DNA of 64,000 bases from Rallus limicola (lineage: Eukaryota > Chordata > Aves > Gruiformes > Rallidae), in NCBI GenBank assembly GCA_022605955.1, contig JAKCOZ010000012.1, positions 25,418,015 to 25,482,014 of the forward strand. The letters run 5' to 3'. Positions 1 to 10,228 of the stretch are shown here, in pieces. The notes below the pieces were generated by a model that saw only the letters and a list, made by a program, of their open reading frames with translations, was not told the origin of the DNA and made no database searches. The translations under genes and the position numbers were made by a program. How positions within the stretch are numbered: position 1 is the stretch's first letter; every line of letters begins with the position of its first letter.

Positions 1-240
1 AAATTGGATATTAGGGGGAAGTTCTTTGCAGAATTAGTGGTGAGGGGCTGGAAGGGGCTGCCCAAAGAGGGGGTGGATGCCCCATCCCTGGGGGTGTTCA
101 AGGCCAGGTTGGCTGGGGCCCTGGGCAACCTTGTGTAGCTCCAGGCCTGGAGGTTGGTGTCCCTGCCTGTGGTAGGGGGTTGGAACTCTGTGATCCTTAG
201 GGTCCCTTCCAGCCCAGCCCAGTCTATGATTCTATAATTC
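1..240 (+). mobile_element. CR1: CR1 LINE 3' end, cut by window start
   Basis: This is the last part of a CR1 ORF2 and its 3' UTR. It has the usual 'gtggatgccccatccctggg' C-terminal block, the 'ggttggaactctgtgatcc' UTR block and a tail of the form TCTATGATTCTATAATTC. The copy is non-autonomous and continues left of the window. Confidence 0.93.
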
Positions 241-545
241 CTACACCCCTGTATCTGGGCACATGCATTCTATTCCTGTTACAGCTGCATTTCCCTTTCA
301 CAGAAAATTTATAGCCAATTTCTTTGCTTAATTTCAGATGACAAAGCAGCATTAAACTATCAGTCAAAAGGATGTTCCGCCAGAGTCACCATCTGTGGAA
401 GTGTCACCTATAAATGCACAGATTATAACTGATCTGCCACAGAAGTTCAGGAAGTTGATGTATGACTTCGTGTCACTTCGGAACTGCCTCTACTGAATAG
501 GAACCTCATCAAATGCAACTGGTTTAATACAGCCTGATGCTCCTT
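241..545. other. Unique AT-rich spacer
   Basis: No coding potential, repeat or RNA gene is visible between two same-strand CR1 fragments. Confidence 0.5.
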
Positions 546-982
546 AGGCTACAAAGATGATGAAGGGCCTGGAGCATCTCCCCTGTGAGGAAAGGCTGAG
601 GGAGCTGGGACTGTTCAGTCTTGAGAAGAGAAGACTAAGGGGGGACCTAATTAATGTTTATAATTATCTTAAGCAGGGGATGCAGGGGGAAATGGCCAGC
701 CCCTTTTCAGTGTCTGTGGGGACAGGACAAGGGGCAATGGCTGCAAGTTGGAGCACAGGGAGTTCCACACCAACATGGGGAAGAACTTTTCCCCAGTGAG
801 GGTGAGGGAGCCCTGGGCCAGGCTGCCCAGGGGGTGTGGAGTCTCCTTCTCTGGAGAGATTCCAGCCCTGTCTGGACGCCTGTCTGAGTGATATGTCCTA
901 GGGAGCTGCTTTGACAGGGGGTTGGACCTGATGATCTCTCAAGGTCCCTTCCAACCCCTAAAGTTCTATGATTCTATGATTC
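546..982 (+). mobile_element. CR1: CR1 LINE fragment, 5'-truncated
   Basis: It begins inside ORF2 at the block encoding [20 protein letters not shown] and runs to the ATTCTATG tail. The reading frame breaks near residue 55 of the preserved part: the FSV/SVGTGQ stretch is followed by a switch to another frame, so the copy is dead. It is nearly the reverse complement of the copy at 2782-3190 and very close to the copy at 57724-58252, which points to one subfamily. Confidence 0.93.
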
Positions 983-1490
983 CTTTTTGGAGTCTCTCAG
1001 TGCTTCTCTGTGCCTCGGACTCCCTACAGTGGCAGAAAGCATATCTAGGGGAAAAAGAATTAAAACATAAAAATATTAAGTATAACCTGTTGCTGTCCTG
1101 TATTTATGTAGCCCTTCCAAACCATAACCCTTTGTTAGATCCCAGCTCGGTACCAGCATCACTTCAGGGTTATATAAATACAGTAAGAAAAGCACAGACA
1201 CACACAGAGCGCTCCTCTTATCAAAAGATCCCCCAGCATCTCACAAACAGTAATTAATTAAGCTTCACAACACACTGCTTCATGCTTGAAGACAATTTAT
1301 CTGTGTATTACTTCTCCCTGCTCAGGCTCTAACAGGTCTGTCGATGAGGATGCTGTCCCATGGATAAATTAATAAATATTCCTCTAAAAATACCAGCAGA
1401 GCTTCACAGTGACAGTATCACTCTTCCAGACAAGTGAGATAGGAGGGCAGTAGCCTGCAAAGCTAGGCTACTATGGAACACATACCACAA
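983..1490. other. Unique spacer
   Basis: AT-rich non-coding sequence between two CR1 copies. A short open frame covers part of it but has no recognisable motif. No other feature is seen. Confidence 0.5.
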
Positions 1491-1842
1491 TGAAAAGAAG
1501 TGTAAGAGGGGATCTGATCATTGGGGATCAAGGGTGGGACACAGGGGGACATGGGCAGCCTCTGCTCAGTGTCTGTGGGGACAGGACAAGGGGCGATGGG
1601 CTCAAGTTGGAGCACAGGGAGTTCCACCCCAATCTGGGGAAGAACTTCTTCCCATTGAGGGTGAGGGAGCCCTGGGACAGGCTGCCCAGGGGGGTGTGGA
1701 GTCTCCTTCTCTGGAGAGATTCCAAACCCATCTGGATGCCTGTCTGTGTGACCTGTCCTAGAGACCCCGCTTTGACAGGGGGTTGGACCCCATGGGCTCT
1801 GGAGGTCCCTTCCAATGCCTCAGATACTGTGATTCTGTGATA
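1491..1842 (+). mobile_element. CR1: CR1 LINE fragment, 5'-truncated
   Basis: It starts at the 'gaaaagaagtgtaagagggg' block of ORF2 ([10 protein letters not shown] region) and ends in GATTCTGTGATAA. The segment equivalent to the KYLK...LFSV region is shortened compared with neighbouring copies. Frameshifts make it non-coding. Confidence 0.9.
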
Positions 1843-2781
1843 ACATGCCCTCACTCAGCCATCAAATTTACAGCTCCTGGGAGTCACAGGGAAGGGGATG
1901 AAACTAGTCAGTGCTTCCAGAGGAGCACAGCATGAGGGAGAAGTACTGCTGCCCTGCTTGCCTCCACCCTGCAATCTCAGACCATCACTTTAGGCACTCT
2001 GCAGAGAAATGGGGAACTTGGGAACTTGCAAAAAAAAAAAAAAAGGGGGGCTGGCCATGCTCAGTGCTCCTCTGACAATGCATCCTGATGGGCACAGCAA
2101 CATGGTCCAGGTAAGCAAGACTCGAGGGAGCGCTTTGGGATTTCTAATGGGGAAAATCAACTTCACTGACCCCTGAGATGTCAGTGACGCATCTCAGGTG
2201 AGGGATCAGGAAGCACACTGACTGACAACGTGTTTTCCTATGTACTGCCCCACCACATCCCCAACACCCCACAGAATCTGGCCACACTGGGAGTCACATC
2301 TGAGCCTTGTGAGTAACAACCACAGGAAAGGCTGACACCAGGTGTGTTGTAAACACATCCAGAATTACTTCCCTCACCTAAATTTTATCTCAGGTGAATC
2401 TCTCCAGTGCTTAGCAATACCTTATATTAAAATTCTGTTTTAAAATACAGTGTTAATTAAGCAATTAAGGATGGCAAGGCTTATTTTATGGCATAATTTA
2501 CTCATATTGTGCTGTAAGGTTAACTGCACGAGGCATGTTTTATGGCCTCATGAAATGCTGCCTTCCTTTTCTCACTGCTTTTACAACAGATTATAACAAA
2601 TTCTTCTTTATGTGTATTAAATTATGTTTTTTGATGATAAAGCAGTCTTATTACTTGCCACATTACCATCAGAAGCTGTCAGCTGGAGTTTAGCTACAGT
2701 TAGGAGGCACGTTTCCACCATGCATTAGGTGAAAGCACACTAGGTAAAAAAAAGAGCAGCCCAGACAAACCAGGAGCAAGA
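1843..2781. other. Unique spacer with A/G homopolymer
   Basis: An A14 run followed by G6 lies near 2030-2050. The rest is AT-rich and non-coding, and no structure is recognised. Confidence 0.5.
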
Positions 2782-3190
2782 TTCATAGAATCATAGAATC
2801 ACAGGGGTTGGAAGGGACCTCAAGAGATCATGGGGTCCAACCCCCTGCCAAAGCAGCTCCCCAGCTCATATTGCACAGACAGGCATCCAGACAAGACTTG
2901 AATCTCTCCAGAGGAGACTCCACACACCCCCTGGGCAGCCTGGCCCAGGGCTCCCTCACCCTCACTGGGGAAAAGTTCTTCCCCATGTTGGTGTGGAACT
3001 CCCTGTGCTCCAACTTGCAGCCATTGCCCCTTGTCCTGTCCCCACAGACACTGAAAAGGGGCTGGACATTTCCCCCTGCAGCCCATGCTTAATATAATTA
3101 TAAACATTACTAAGGTCCCCCCCTTAGTCTTCTCTTCTCAAGACTGAACCGCCCCTCAAGCCAGGTCACTCAGCCTCTCCTCATAAAACA
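2782..3190 (-). mobile_element. CR1: CR1 LINE fragment, 5'-truncated, minus strand
   Basis: The tail CATAGAATCATAGAATCACA opens the element on the plus strand. Reading the minus strand gives the 3' UTR, then the C-terminal ORF2 blocks ([23 protein letters not shown]), then the GDL/EKRRL region, after which similarity fades near 3190. It is the inverted partner of the 546-982 copy. Confidence 0.92.
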
Positions 3191-3521
3191 TTTCCTTATG
3201 AAACATTTCCTCATTACACATTGAGATGTATAAAGGACTTTGCTTGCATAAAATAAGTGTCTGCAAGGTGGAAAAGGAGCATGTGTGCTCACAGCAGACA
3301 TAGGTGTTGCTTATGATACCTGTATGGTACAGAGTCAGGGTATGCTTTATCCAGAAAACATTTTGGGAATGGTGGGACCAAATCAGCAGGGATATTCCTG
3401 ATTATGAGCTGTTTTCTACCAAAGAGCCAAGCAGAAAAGCTCTGTGATAGCTCTCAGTTGAGCCCCAATCCAATCTAACCTGCCCCTAAACCTATAGCAG
3501 GGGCGAAGTGGGAAGAAAACA
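3191..3521. other. Unique spacer
   Basis: Nothing recognisable. The bases just before 3522 may still be CR1-derived but are too diverged to call. Confidence 0.45.
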
Positions 3522-4115
3522 AAGTACCTGGGGGTACTGATTGATGCCCGGCTGAACATGAGCCGACAGTGTGCGCAGGTGGCCAAGAAGGCCAACGGCG
3601 TCCTGGCTTGCATCAAAAATAGTGTTACTAGTAGGGACAGGGAGGGAATTGTCCCCCTGTACTCAGCACTTGTGAGGCCGCATCTCGAGTACTGTGTTCA
3701 GTTTTGGGCCCCTCACTACAGGAAAGACATTGAGGCCCTGGAAGGCGTTCAGAGGAGGGCTACTAAGCTGGGGAGGGGTCTGGAACACAGGCCTTACGAG
3801 GAGCGGCTGAGGGAGCTGGGATTGTTTAGCCTGGAGAAGAGGAGGCTCAGGGGAGACCTTATAGCTCTCTATAACTTCCTGAAGGGAGGTTGTGGTGAGC
3901 TGGGGGTCGGCCTCTTCTCCCGTGTAGACAGTGACAGAACTAGAGGGAATGGTGTCAAGCTGCGCCAGGGGAGGTTCAGGCTGGACATTAGGAAGCACTA
4001 CTTCTCAGAAAGGGGAGTCAGGCACTGGAATGCACTGCCCAGGGAGGTGGTGGAGTCACCAACCCTGGGGGTGTTCAAGGAGAGACTGGATGTTGTATTG
4101 AGGGACATGGTTTAG
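3522..4115 (+). pseudogene. CR1 ORF2 C-terminal remnant, frame intact
   Basis: About 197 codons are open, with the first internal ATG at 3558. The product corresponds to the region after the reverse-transcriptase domain. Visible blocks in order are [65 protein letters not shown], and [20 protein letters not shown]. The endonuclease domain and the reverse-transcriptase catalytic core are missing because of 5' truncation, so no activity is expected. The uninterrupted frame suggests a fairly recent insertion. The next bases after the stop form the CR1 3' UTR. I call it a pseudogene because no promoter or start belonging to this frame is present. Confidence 0.85.
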
Positions 4116-4206
4116 TGGGAGCTGGTAGTAATAGGTGAATGGTTGGACTGGATGATCTTTTAGGTCTTTTCCAACCTTGATAATTCTGTGATTCTGTGAT
4201 TCTGTA
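3522..4206 (+). mobile_element. CR1: CR1 LINE 3' portion with open ORF2 C-terminus
   Basis: The fragment starts in the ORF2 segment [14 protein letters not shown], covers the whole region downstream of the reverse transcriptase, and ends in (GATTCTGT)n. It is one of the best preserved CR1 copies here and belongs to a different subfamily from the 546/2782/57724 group. Its UTR reads 'gatgatcttttaggtctttt', and its ORF ends in VLRDMV. Confidence 0.95.
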
Positions 4207-4210
4207 ATAT

Positions 4211-4246
4211 GCCTTTGAATAAAAAGATGCCTTTGAATAAAAAGAT
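4211..4246. repeat. Perfect 18-bp tandem duplication
   Basis: The unit GCCTTTGAATAAAAAGAT occurs at 4211-4228 and 4229-4246, directly beyond the CR1 tail. It contains AATAAA in each copy. Confidence 0.95.
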
Positions 4247-6376
4247 GATTCACACTACTGACATGCCCATATGTGGGTATGGTTAGTACATGACATATGA
4301 ATAACTTATCATAGATTGTTTGGAATAAGGTGCAGGCATAGAAATACCACTAATATTTTTTAATTCTCCCGTGATGCATTTCAAGCAAAACCAATCAAAC
4401 AGCCCAATATCCATCCCAGACCTATCCTCAGCTTCCTCTTTGAAAACACAGACATCAAGCATAGAGCGTGGGAGTGACAACAGGGTAAGTGCTGAAAACA
4501 TCATTGTCCCTTGGTAACTCCAGTTCATAACTGGAAGCTGTGCTGGGTCCATACGCCCCAACAGTCCATACACCCGGCAGGGAACGGTATTGATGTACCA
4601 AGCCTTGCAGACACTGTTAGCTTGAAATAGTGCTCATGTCTAACCCCAGAGAGCGTTATCTCAGCTGGGGATGGTGGTGTCTAGGTGCCACCTCGGTGAT
4701 AGAAGAAATACTAAGAGCATTATCACCCATAATGACTTTAATAAACCTCTGCTGATTGCTCTGATCGCAGCACACCAGAGACTAGCAAGTGGGTTTGTGG
4801 AATGTTAACAGAGACACCAGGCAAAGGAACAAATGGCCATGAAGGGTCATAATGCTTGAGGGAACATAGGAGACAATCTGAAGGTTTGTAGCACGTTAAT
4901 TAGTAACATGTTAATAGATCAGCATCTCATCAATCTCAGGAGGACATGGGAGACCTTTCCTTCAACTCCTGCCCCTGGGAATGGGGAGCAGCTCAGACAC
5001 TGCTGGGCAGCGTCGCACACATATGCAGAGGCAGATGTGCTGGGCAGGTGATGTGGGGTGCAGGACCCTCCAAAGGACCCCAGAAAACTCACTCGCAGCT
5101 CTCAGAGCTCACCTCCTCAAATACAGAATACAAACCAAAGGCAGGACATGACGAGAGCATGGCTGATGCTGGAAGAACCCAGTCCCATGGCTCAGCTATA
5201 GTTTCCACTTAGATCTGACCAGAAGCAAGACCCACAGTGACTTCTGGAGCACTTTCTCTTTCATCCTACTGAATTCACAGTGAACTAGATTTCTTTTTTT
5301 AACCTCCTTCTTCAAACCTCCTCCAGTAGATGAGTGTTTAAGCTGTTAGATATGGAGCAAAAAATGTGCAGACCATTGGCTTGCAATGACTCTTAAAATA
5401 AAGCCTTCCTTCCCATTTTTCCTTATCAACTGCATAGGGGTTTTCATGGTATTAGCCCATACATCTTTGGGAAAAGGGCCAATGGTTAACCTCAAACCCC
5501 CCAGTACTGCAGCACTAACTCTTAGCATATGACAGCTTTATGTAAGATTTTGCAGGGATGTTACTATGATGCAACCCAACCACTGATACCAAGGGCTCTA
5601 CTCCAGCCCATAAGAAAGGTAGGGGTCTTCTCTTCCTCAAACGCATCCATCCAGGCTTTAAAATTATCCATCTGTTTCATTAACAGTTTGGTATCTGAAT
5701 CCTTTTAAGAGCCTTCACATTGGCATGGTGAGAACACACAGGTGGACACAAAAACTGGCACACAGAGTCCATGTTAATTTTTCAGGGTGATTTTGAAGTG
5801 GATTGGAGCCCACCAGCAACATTTCTGTCCTCCATCCTCTCCTATAAACACTGTAAGACCCTGTGCACACACACATGCCACACATGCTCCTTGATTTTGT
5901 GTCCCAGTCAGAAAATCTAAAAGGTGAGCCTCATCCCCACACCAAGCATCTCCTGGCACATCAATAGATACAAACAAGACTCCACCTCTGTTCTAGAAAA
6001 GGTCCAAAGGCACTTTCTAATTTTGGTAGCTGCAAGAAAGGTACCGAGTGCCCCAAGAAACGCATCGTATGCAGCAAGCACATCCACACAGTGCATGTGT
6101 CTGGGCTGTGAGCTGAATCACTTAACCAAGAGGCTGTAATAATTCTTGATGTCACCTCTAGACTTTTATTGCAACCAAGGTGGCTATGTCGTTCACACTG
6201 CTGAATGTGATGGTGCTGAAGAGACACTGCGTGCTGTCACCCACCTTTAGAATCGCTCACCCGCTGTTGTGCCAGTTCCCTCGACCGCCTCAGCTGGCCA
6301 CTCCACTTCAACAAAATGCTTTTCTGCCCAAAATCCAAATACACCCTGTAAATAAGCTCTTCTATTCTTCTTTTAG
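4247..6376. other. Unique non-coding stretch
   Basis: No repeat family, RNA gene or convincing exon is recognised. The last 50 bases run into the pyrimidine-rich splice-acceptor-like tract that precedes 6377. Confidence 0.45.
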
Positions 6377-6737
6377 GCATGTCACTTCATTAGGCAATGA
6401 ATACCAGAACTCAAAGGTCACCAAGGAAAATGGCAATGCCATTAGTAAGGGTGTTACGGACGGCGTAGCGCTAAACAGAAATCAAGGAGTGATCTGGACA
6501 AGCTCTGGACTGAAGTTCACAAAGGGAGAAGTATTCACTCATTTACAAGACCAAGTACAAAGAGGTCTTCATGCTTTAAAAGAGCAAGATCCATACATTC
6601 TTTATATAGCACCAATCAATGTTTCATGGCTAGATAATGGTGCAATAGCTTTGTCTCCTGAAGGATTGCTGAGGATCAAGAGAATACAATTAAGTGAAAA
6701 ATATAAGTACTTACAGGAAGAGTTTAAAATGGATTAA
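6377..6737 (+). CDS. Candidate terminal exon, unrecognised protein
   Basis: The open frame from 6180 to 6737 is one of the longest in the window that is not CR1-derived. A pyrimidine tract followed by TTTTAG ends at 6376, a good splice-acceptor form, so I place the exon start at 6377 with the first base completing a codon. From there 119 codons are open to TAA at 6735-6737. The deduced peptide is hydrophilic and looks protein-like. It is rich in K, E, Q and N, with the stretch QGVIWTSSGLKFTKGE near the middle and an E/K-rich C-terminus ending FKMD. It has no membrane segment or signal peptide. I do not recognise the family. AATAAA signals lie downstream near 7368 and 7420. It could be the last exon of a host gene, a decayed exon, or a chance frame. 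No upstream exon of the same gene was found in this window. Confidence 0.3.
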
Positions 6738-8078
6738 ATCATAAACCACACATAGTGGCTAGTGAAATACTCTATGCAAACCAACTGAGGTCATATTAGC
6801 TTTCTGCTTAGAAATATACTGTAGGTAGTCAGTGAAAGCAGTAAATTATATTTATGAGAAGATAAAACACCACACAGTCACCCCAACATTTCAAAAGGCA
6901 GGAGGGAAGGAAAAAAAAAATTCCCAGAAAAAGTCTGTATTCCAGAGCAGTAGCTCTCAACACCAACTAGAAGGTACACCAGACCAAAGCCTGAGCGGAG
7001 AGCTTCTTCCTGCAAAGCCCCATACACACGTGTGGGCTCCCCTTCAGCTGCTCAGCTCCAAGCTGTTGGCATCGCTTTGCCAATATTTATACTAATCAAC
7101 CCTATTAAAACCAGAAATTGACTCTTCAGTAGGCACAAGATTTAACTTCTGATGCCCTCCTCCAGTCGAGAGTAGGTTGTGCTTGACTTAAACACCATAT
7201 TTATAAAATCTGAGCATACAGTTCCTTCAAACACTAAACATATATTACTGAGCACCTTAGACTTCCAATTCTCCCCCTGTATACATCTTGATTACACACA
7301 TCTTGTAGCACCAAGGCTGCCTCATTTCCAAGAGGAGAAGAGCAAATGATGGAAAGGCTTTGTTCTTAAAATAATAAAAAAAATGCTACAAGCTGTTTAA
7401 AGGGCGAGTAGTTTTGCAGAAATAAATGAAGCATAAATACTCTTTGGTAGATAAAATATCATTGTGCTGTGTTAAAGATGACAGTTTTCTTCCTCTAGTG
7501 TTAATGAGACAAAAAAGTGATGAATTTCAGTAATTCTGAACTTCACCTTTATTAAGTAAAATTGCTCAGGTGCCACGGATTGATTAGATTTCTCTGATCG
7601 AATCGGTCTTCATTGTAGCTCAGAAAAAAGCAGCAAATAAAATCACCACAGGGGTAGCTCCAGCTCACACAACATAAATTCTTCTTAAATATTTTAAGAC
7701 CAGAATTTGTTCAATTAGCAAAATGTTTGGAGGAGCTGAGGGAGATTCATCTGCTGCTGCCATACGGTCAAGCCTTTTCTCAGGTTTTTGGCTGCAGAGT
7801 TGGGAAGATGCAAATGATTCTGTGGCCACAAGGCAATTTCCAGGTCTGATTTTTATTAGTCGTTATCTTTTTGCCCTCTTTGTACATGGTACCACATTCT
7901 TTCAAAGCTGTGGCCTGAATCTCAAACATGAAACCAAATGTAAGGCATTCAGCTAAGACCACAGAGCTTGATGTCAAGAGAATGAGGCCAGATGGGAGAG
8001 AAACACAGTGCTAAAAGAAAAAAAAAAAAGAGACAAGAGAAAGACAACTCACTGCCCTCTGTGACTGCATTGATAGAT
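6738..8078. other. Non-coding stretch, possible 3' UTR at left
   Basis: The stretch is AT-rich. AATAAA hexamers near 7368 and 7420 could serve the exon-like frame ending at 6737 if that is real. A poly-A run lies near 8015-8030. No repeats are recognised. Confidence 0.4.
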
Positions 8079-8395
8079 GATCATAGAATCACAGAATGAC
8101 TAACTTGGGAAAACCCTTTGAGATCGAGTCCAACCATTCCTGTCCTCTGCTAAACCATAACCCTGAGCACCTCATCTCCCCATCTTTTAAATACATCCAG
8201 GGTTGGTGACTCAACCCCCTCCCTGGGCAGCCTGTCCCAGGGCTCCCTCACCCTCACTGGGGAAAAGTTCTTCCCCATGTTGGTGTGGAACTTCCTCTGC
8301 TCCAACTTGCAGCCATTGCCCCTTGTCCTGTTCCTACAGACACTGAAAAGGGGCTGGACATTTCCCCCTGTGTCCCACAATTCAGATATTTATAA
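8079..8395 (-). mobile_element. CR1: CR1 LINE fragment, mosaic of two subfamilies
   Basis: The left part (about 8079-8215) matches the UTR and last codons of the copy at 52615, sharing 'ctgagcacctcatct'. The right part (about 8220-8395) matches the other subfamily seen at 2782, sharing 'cctcactggggaaaagttct'. The element ends in the GDL/INVYKY region and is 5'-truncated. The switch lies inside ORF2 close to its end. Confidence 0.88.
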
Positions 8396-9771
8396 ACATT
8401 AATAAATGATAATGAAACAATAAACAAGCAAACTGAATCATGGGGAAGGGAAAGAAGAAACCATTCAATTTATGCCAGAGGGATTTTTGCACTAAATAGA
8501 AACTGGAAATTGAACCACAACAAATCAGACAACACACCCACAGTCATTACTTCACCCTGACATAAAAGTAGTAGGAGCAGGGAGTTACTACAGCTTCTGA
8601 TTGGTTTCTTATTGTTTCTGGTTTGCAGTAGGATCTATACATCAGCAACCAGGCAACCGTTCTCTTACCATAAAGCGGTCGCCTGCCTGTGCTCAAGGCG
8701 CTGCTGGAATTTCCCAGCTCAAGATCAGATGCAGCATTTCTACTGCAGCCCTTTGGAACTGGTGCCTTAGCCCCACCAGCAGCCCAAAGGGTTGCCAAAC
8801 AGACACAAGAGTTAAATCAAAAAGGGTGTCAAACAAATACCCAGTGATTTGATCCTGCTTTTCCCTGACCATAGAAAGGTGGTGCAGGTATTCCAGCAGG
8901 ACTTACCACTTCACACTTCCAGACCATGAACTTCAAGGCTCAGCAGCTCACTACACAGCAGTGAAAACCCCTTTACATCAGTGATTTTGGTCAATCTGAT
9001 CCTTATTTCATGTGTAAATTACTGACTCTGGTTTGGAGTGTCCTGCCTCTCCATCTAGTTATCACTAGAAAACATCCTACGCCACAACAAGCTTTGGGCT
9101 GACATGGCACATATTCATCTGTTCTCTTTTGAAGAATAAATTTGTTCTCTTTGGTACAATTACTGGAAAGAAAATCAATGGCTCACATAGAATCCTCAGG
9201 TTTCTGCAGCCCCAAAGGTCACAAAAGTCTTCCAGTTATTTCTGTTTTTCCAATCCAGCAAGTAGAACATGATAGCTGAGATAGCTGAGGTGTTTTTTCT
9301 AAAAAGAAACAAAGAAAATCAAACCACTTTTTATAAGTTGTATTATTTTATAAAAAGAAAACAAATTAATATGTTCCCATGTGAATTTGTGGCACTCCAG
9401 TACAAAACTCAATGGATTTGAGCACCTTCAAGCCTAGGTATTTCCATAGCTCATTATATCCAAAATCATGATTACCAAATTTCCCAGAAAAATAAGTAAA
9501 AATTCTATTTTTGTAATTAATTCAGCATGACTCTTCCATATGGAAACCAGCCCAGGTCCTATAATTTAAGAGAGTCATTTCTAAAACTGAAAAGATAAGA
9601 GGACTTCTTGGACATGGTTACATAGATTTGGCACCTTGACAACTCAATCTTTTGCACAAAGGTGGTCAGGCCTCAGGAGTGAGAAGAATAAAGAGATGAT
9701 GAAGAGAGAAGCATAACCTGGCTTCTTCCCCATGGTCATTAGACTGTCTCACAAAAATTTAACGTGTAGCA
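8396..9771. other. Unique AT-rich stretch
   Basis: Apart from a short direct repeat of GATAGCTGA near 9270-9290, nothing is recognised. Confidence 0.45.
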
Positions 9772-10228
9772 TATACTGGAGCGTGTCCAGAGGAAGGTGA
9801 TGAAGCTGGTGAAGGGTCTGGAGCACACGTCCTATGAGCAGTGGCTGAGGGAGCTGGGGCTTTTTATTCTTAAGTAAAGGAGGCTGAAGGGAGACCTTAT
9901 CACTCTCTACACATACCTGCAAGGCAGTTGCAGAGATGTCAGTGTTGGTCTCTTCTCTCTGGTGACAAGTCATGGGACAAGAGGAAATGGCTTAAAATTA
10001 AACCGGGGAGATTTAGGTCAGATATCGGGAAGAATTTGTTTACAGAAAGGGCTGTCAGGCATTGGGACAGGCTGCCCAGGGAGGTGGTGGGGTCACCATC
10101 CCTGGAGGGGTTTAAAAGGTGTGTGGATGTGCTTGAGGACATGGTCTAGAGGTGGGCTGGGCAGGGTCAGGCGGTGTTTGCACTCTATGATCTTAAGGGT
10201 CTCTTCCAACCCAAGTGATTCTGTGATA
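9772..10228 (+). mobile_element. CR1: CR1 LINE fragment, diverged
   Basis: It begins at the 'ctggagcgtgtccagagg' block (LERVQRR), and an in-frame TAA interrupts the FSLEKRR equivalent (tcttaagtaaagg). It ends in AGTGATTCTGTGATA. Substitutions and stops mark it as older than the copies at 3522 and 14.9 kb. Confidence 0.9.

Noticed and set aside
2782..3190. Open frames on the plus strand across this CR1
   Set aside because: They are antisense shadows of the minus-strand CR1 ORF2.
6180..6376. ATG-initiated upstream part of the frame ending at 6737
   Set aside because: The acceptor-like TTTTAG at 6376 and the shift in composition suggest this part is intron read through by chance. Only 6377-6737 is kept as a candidate.
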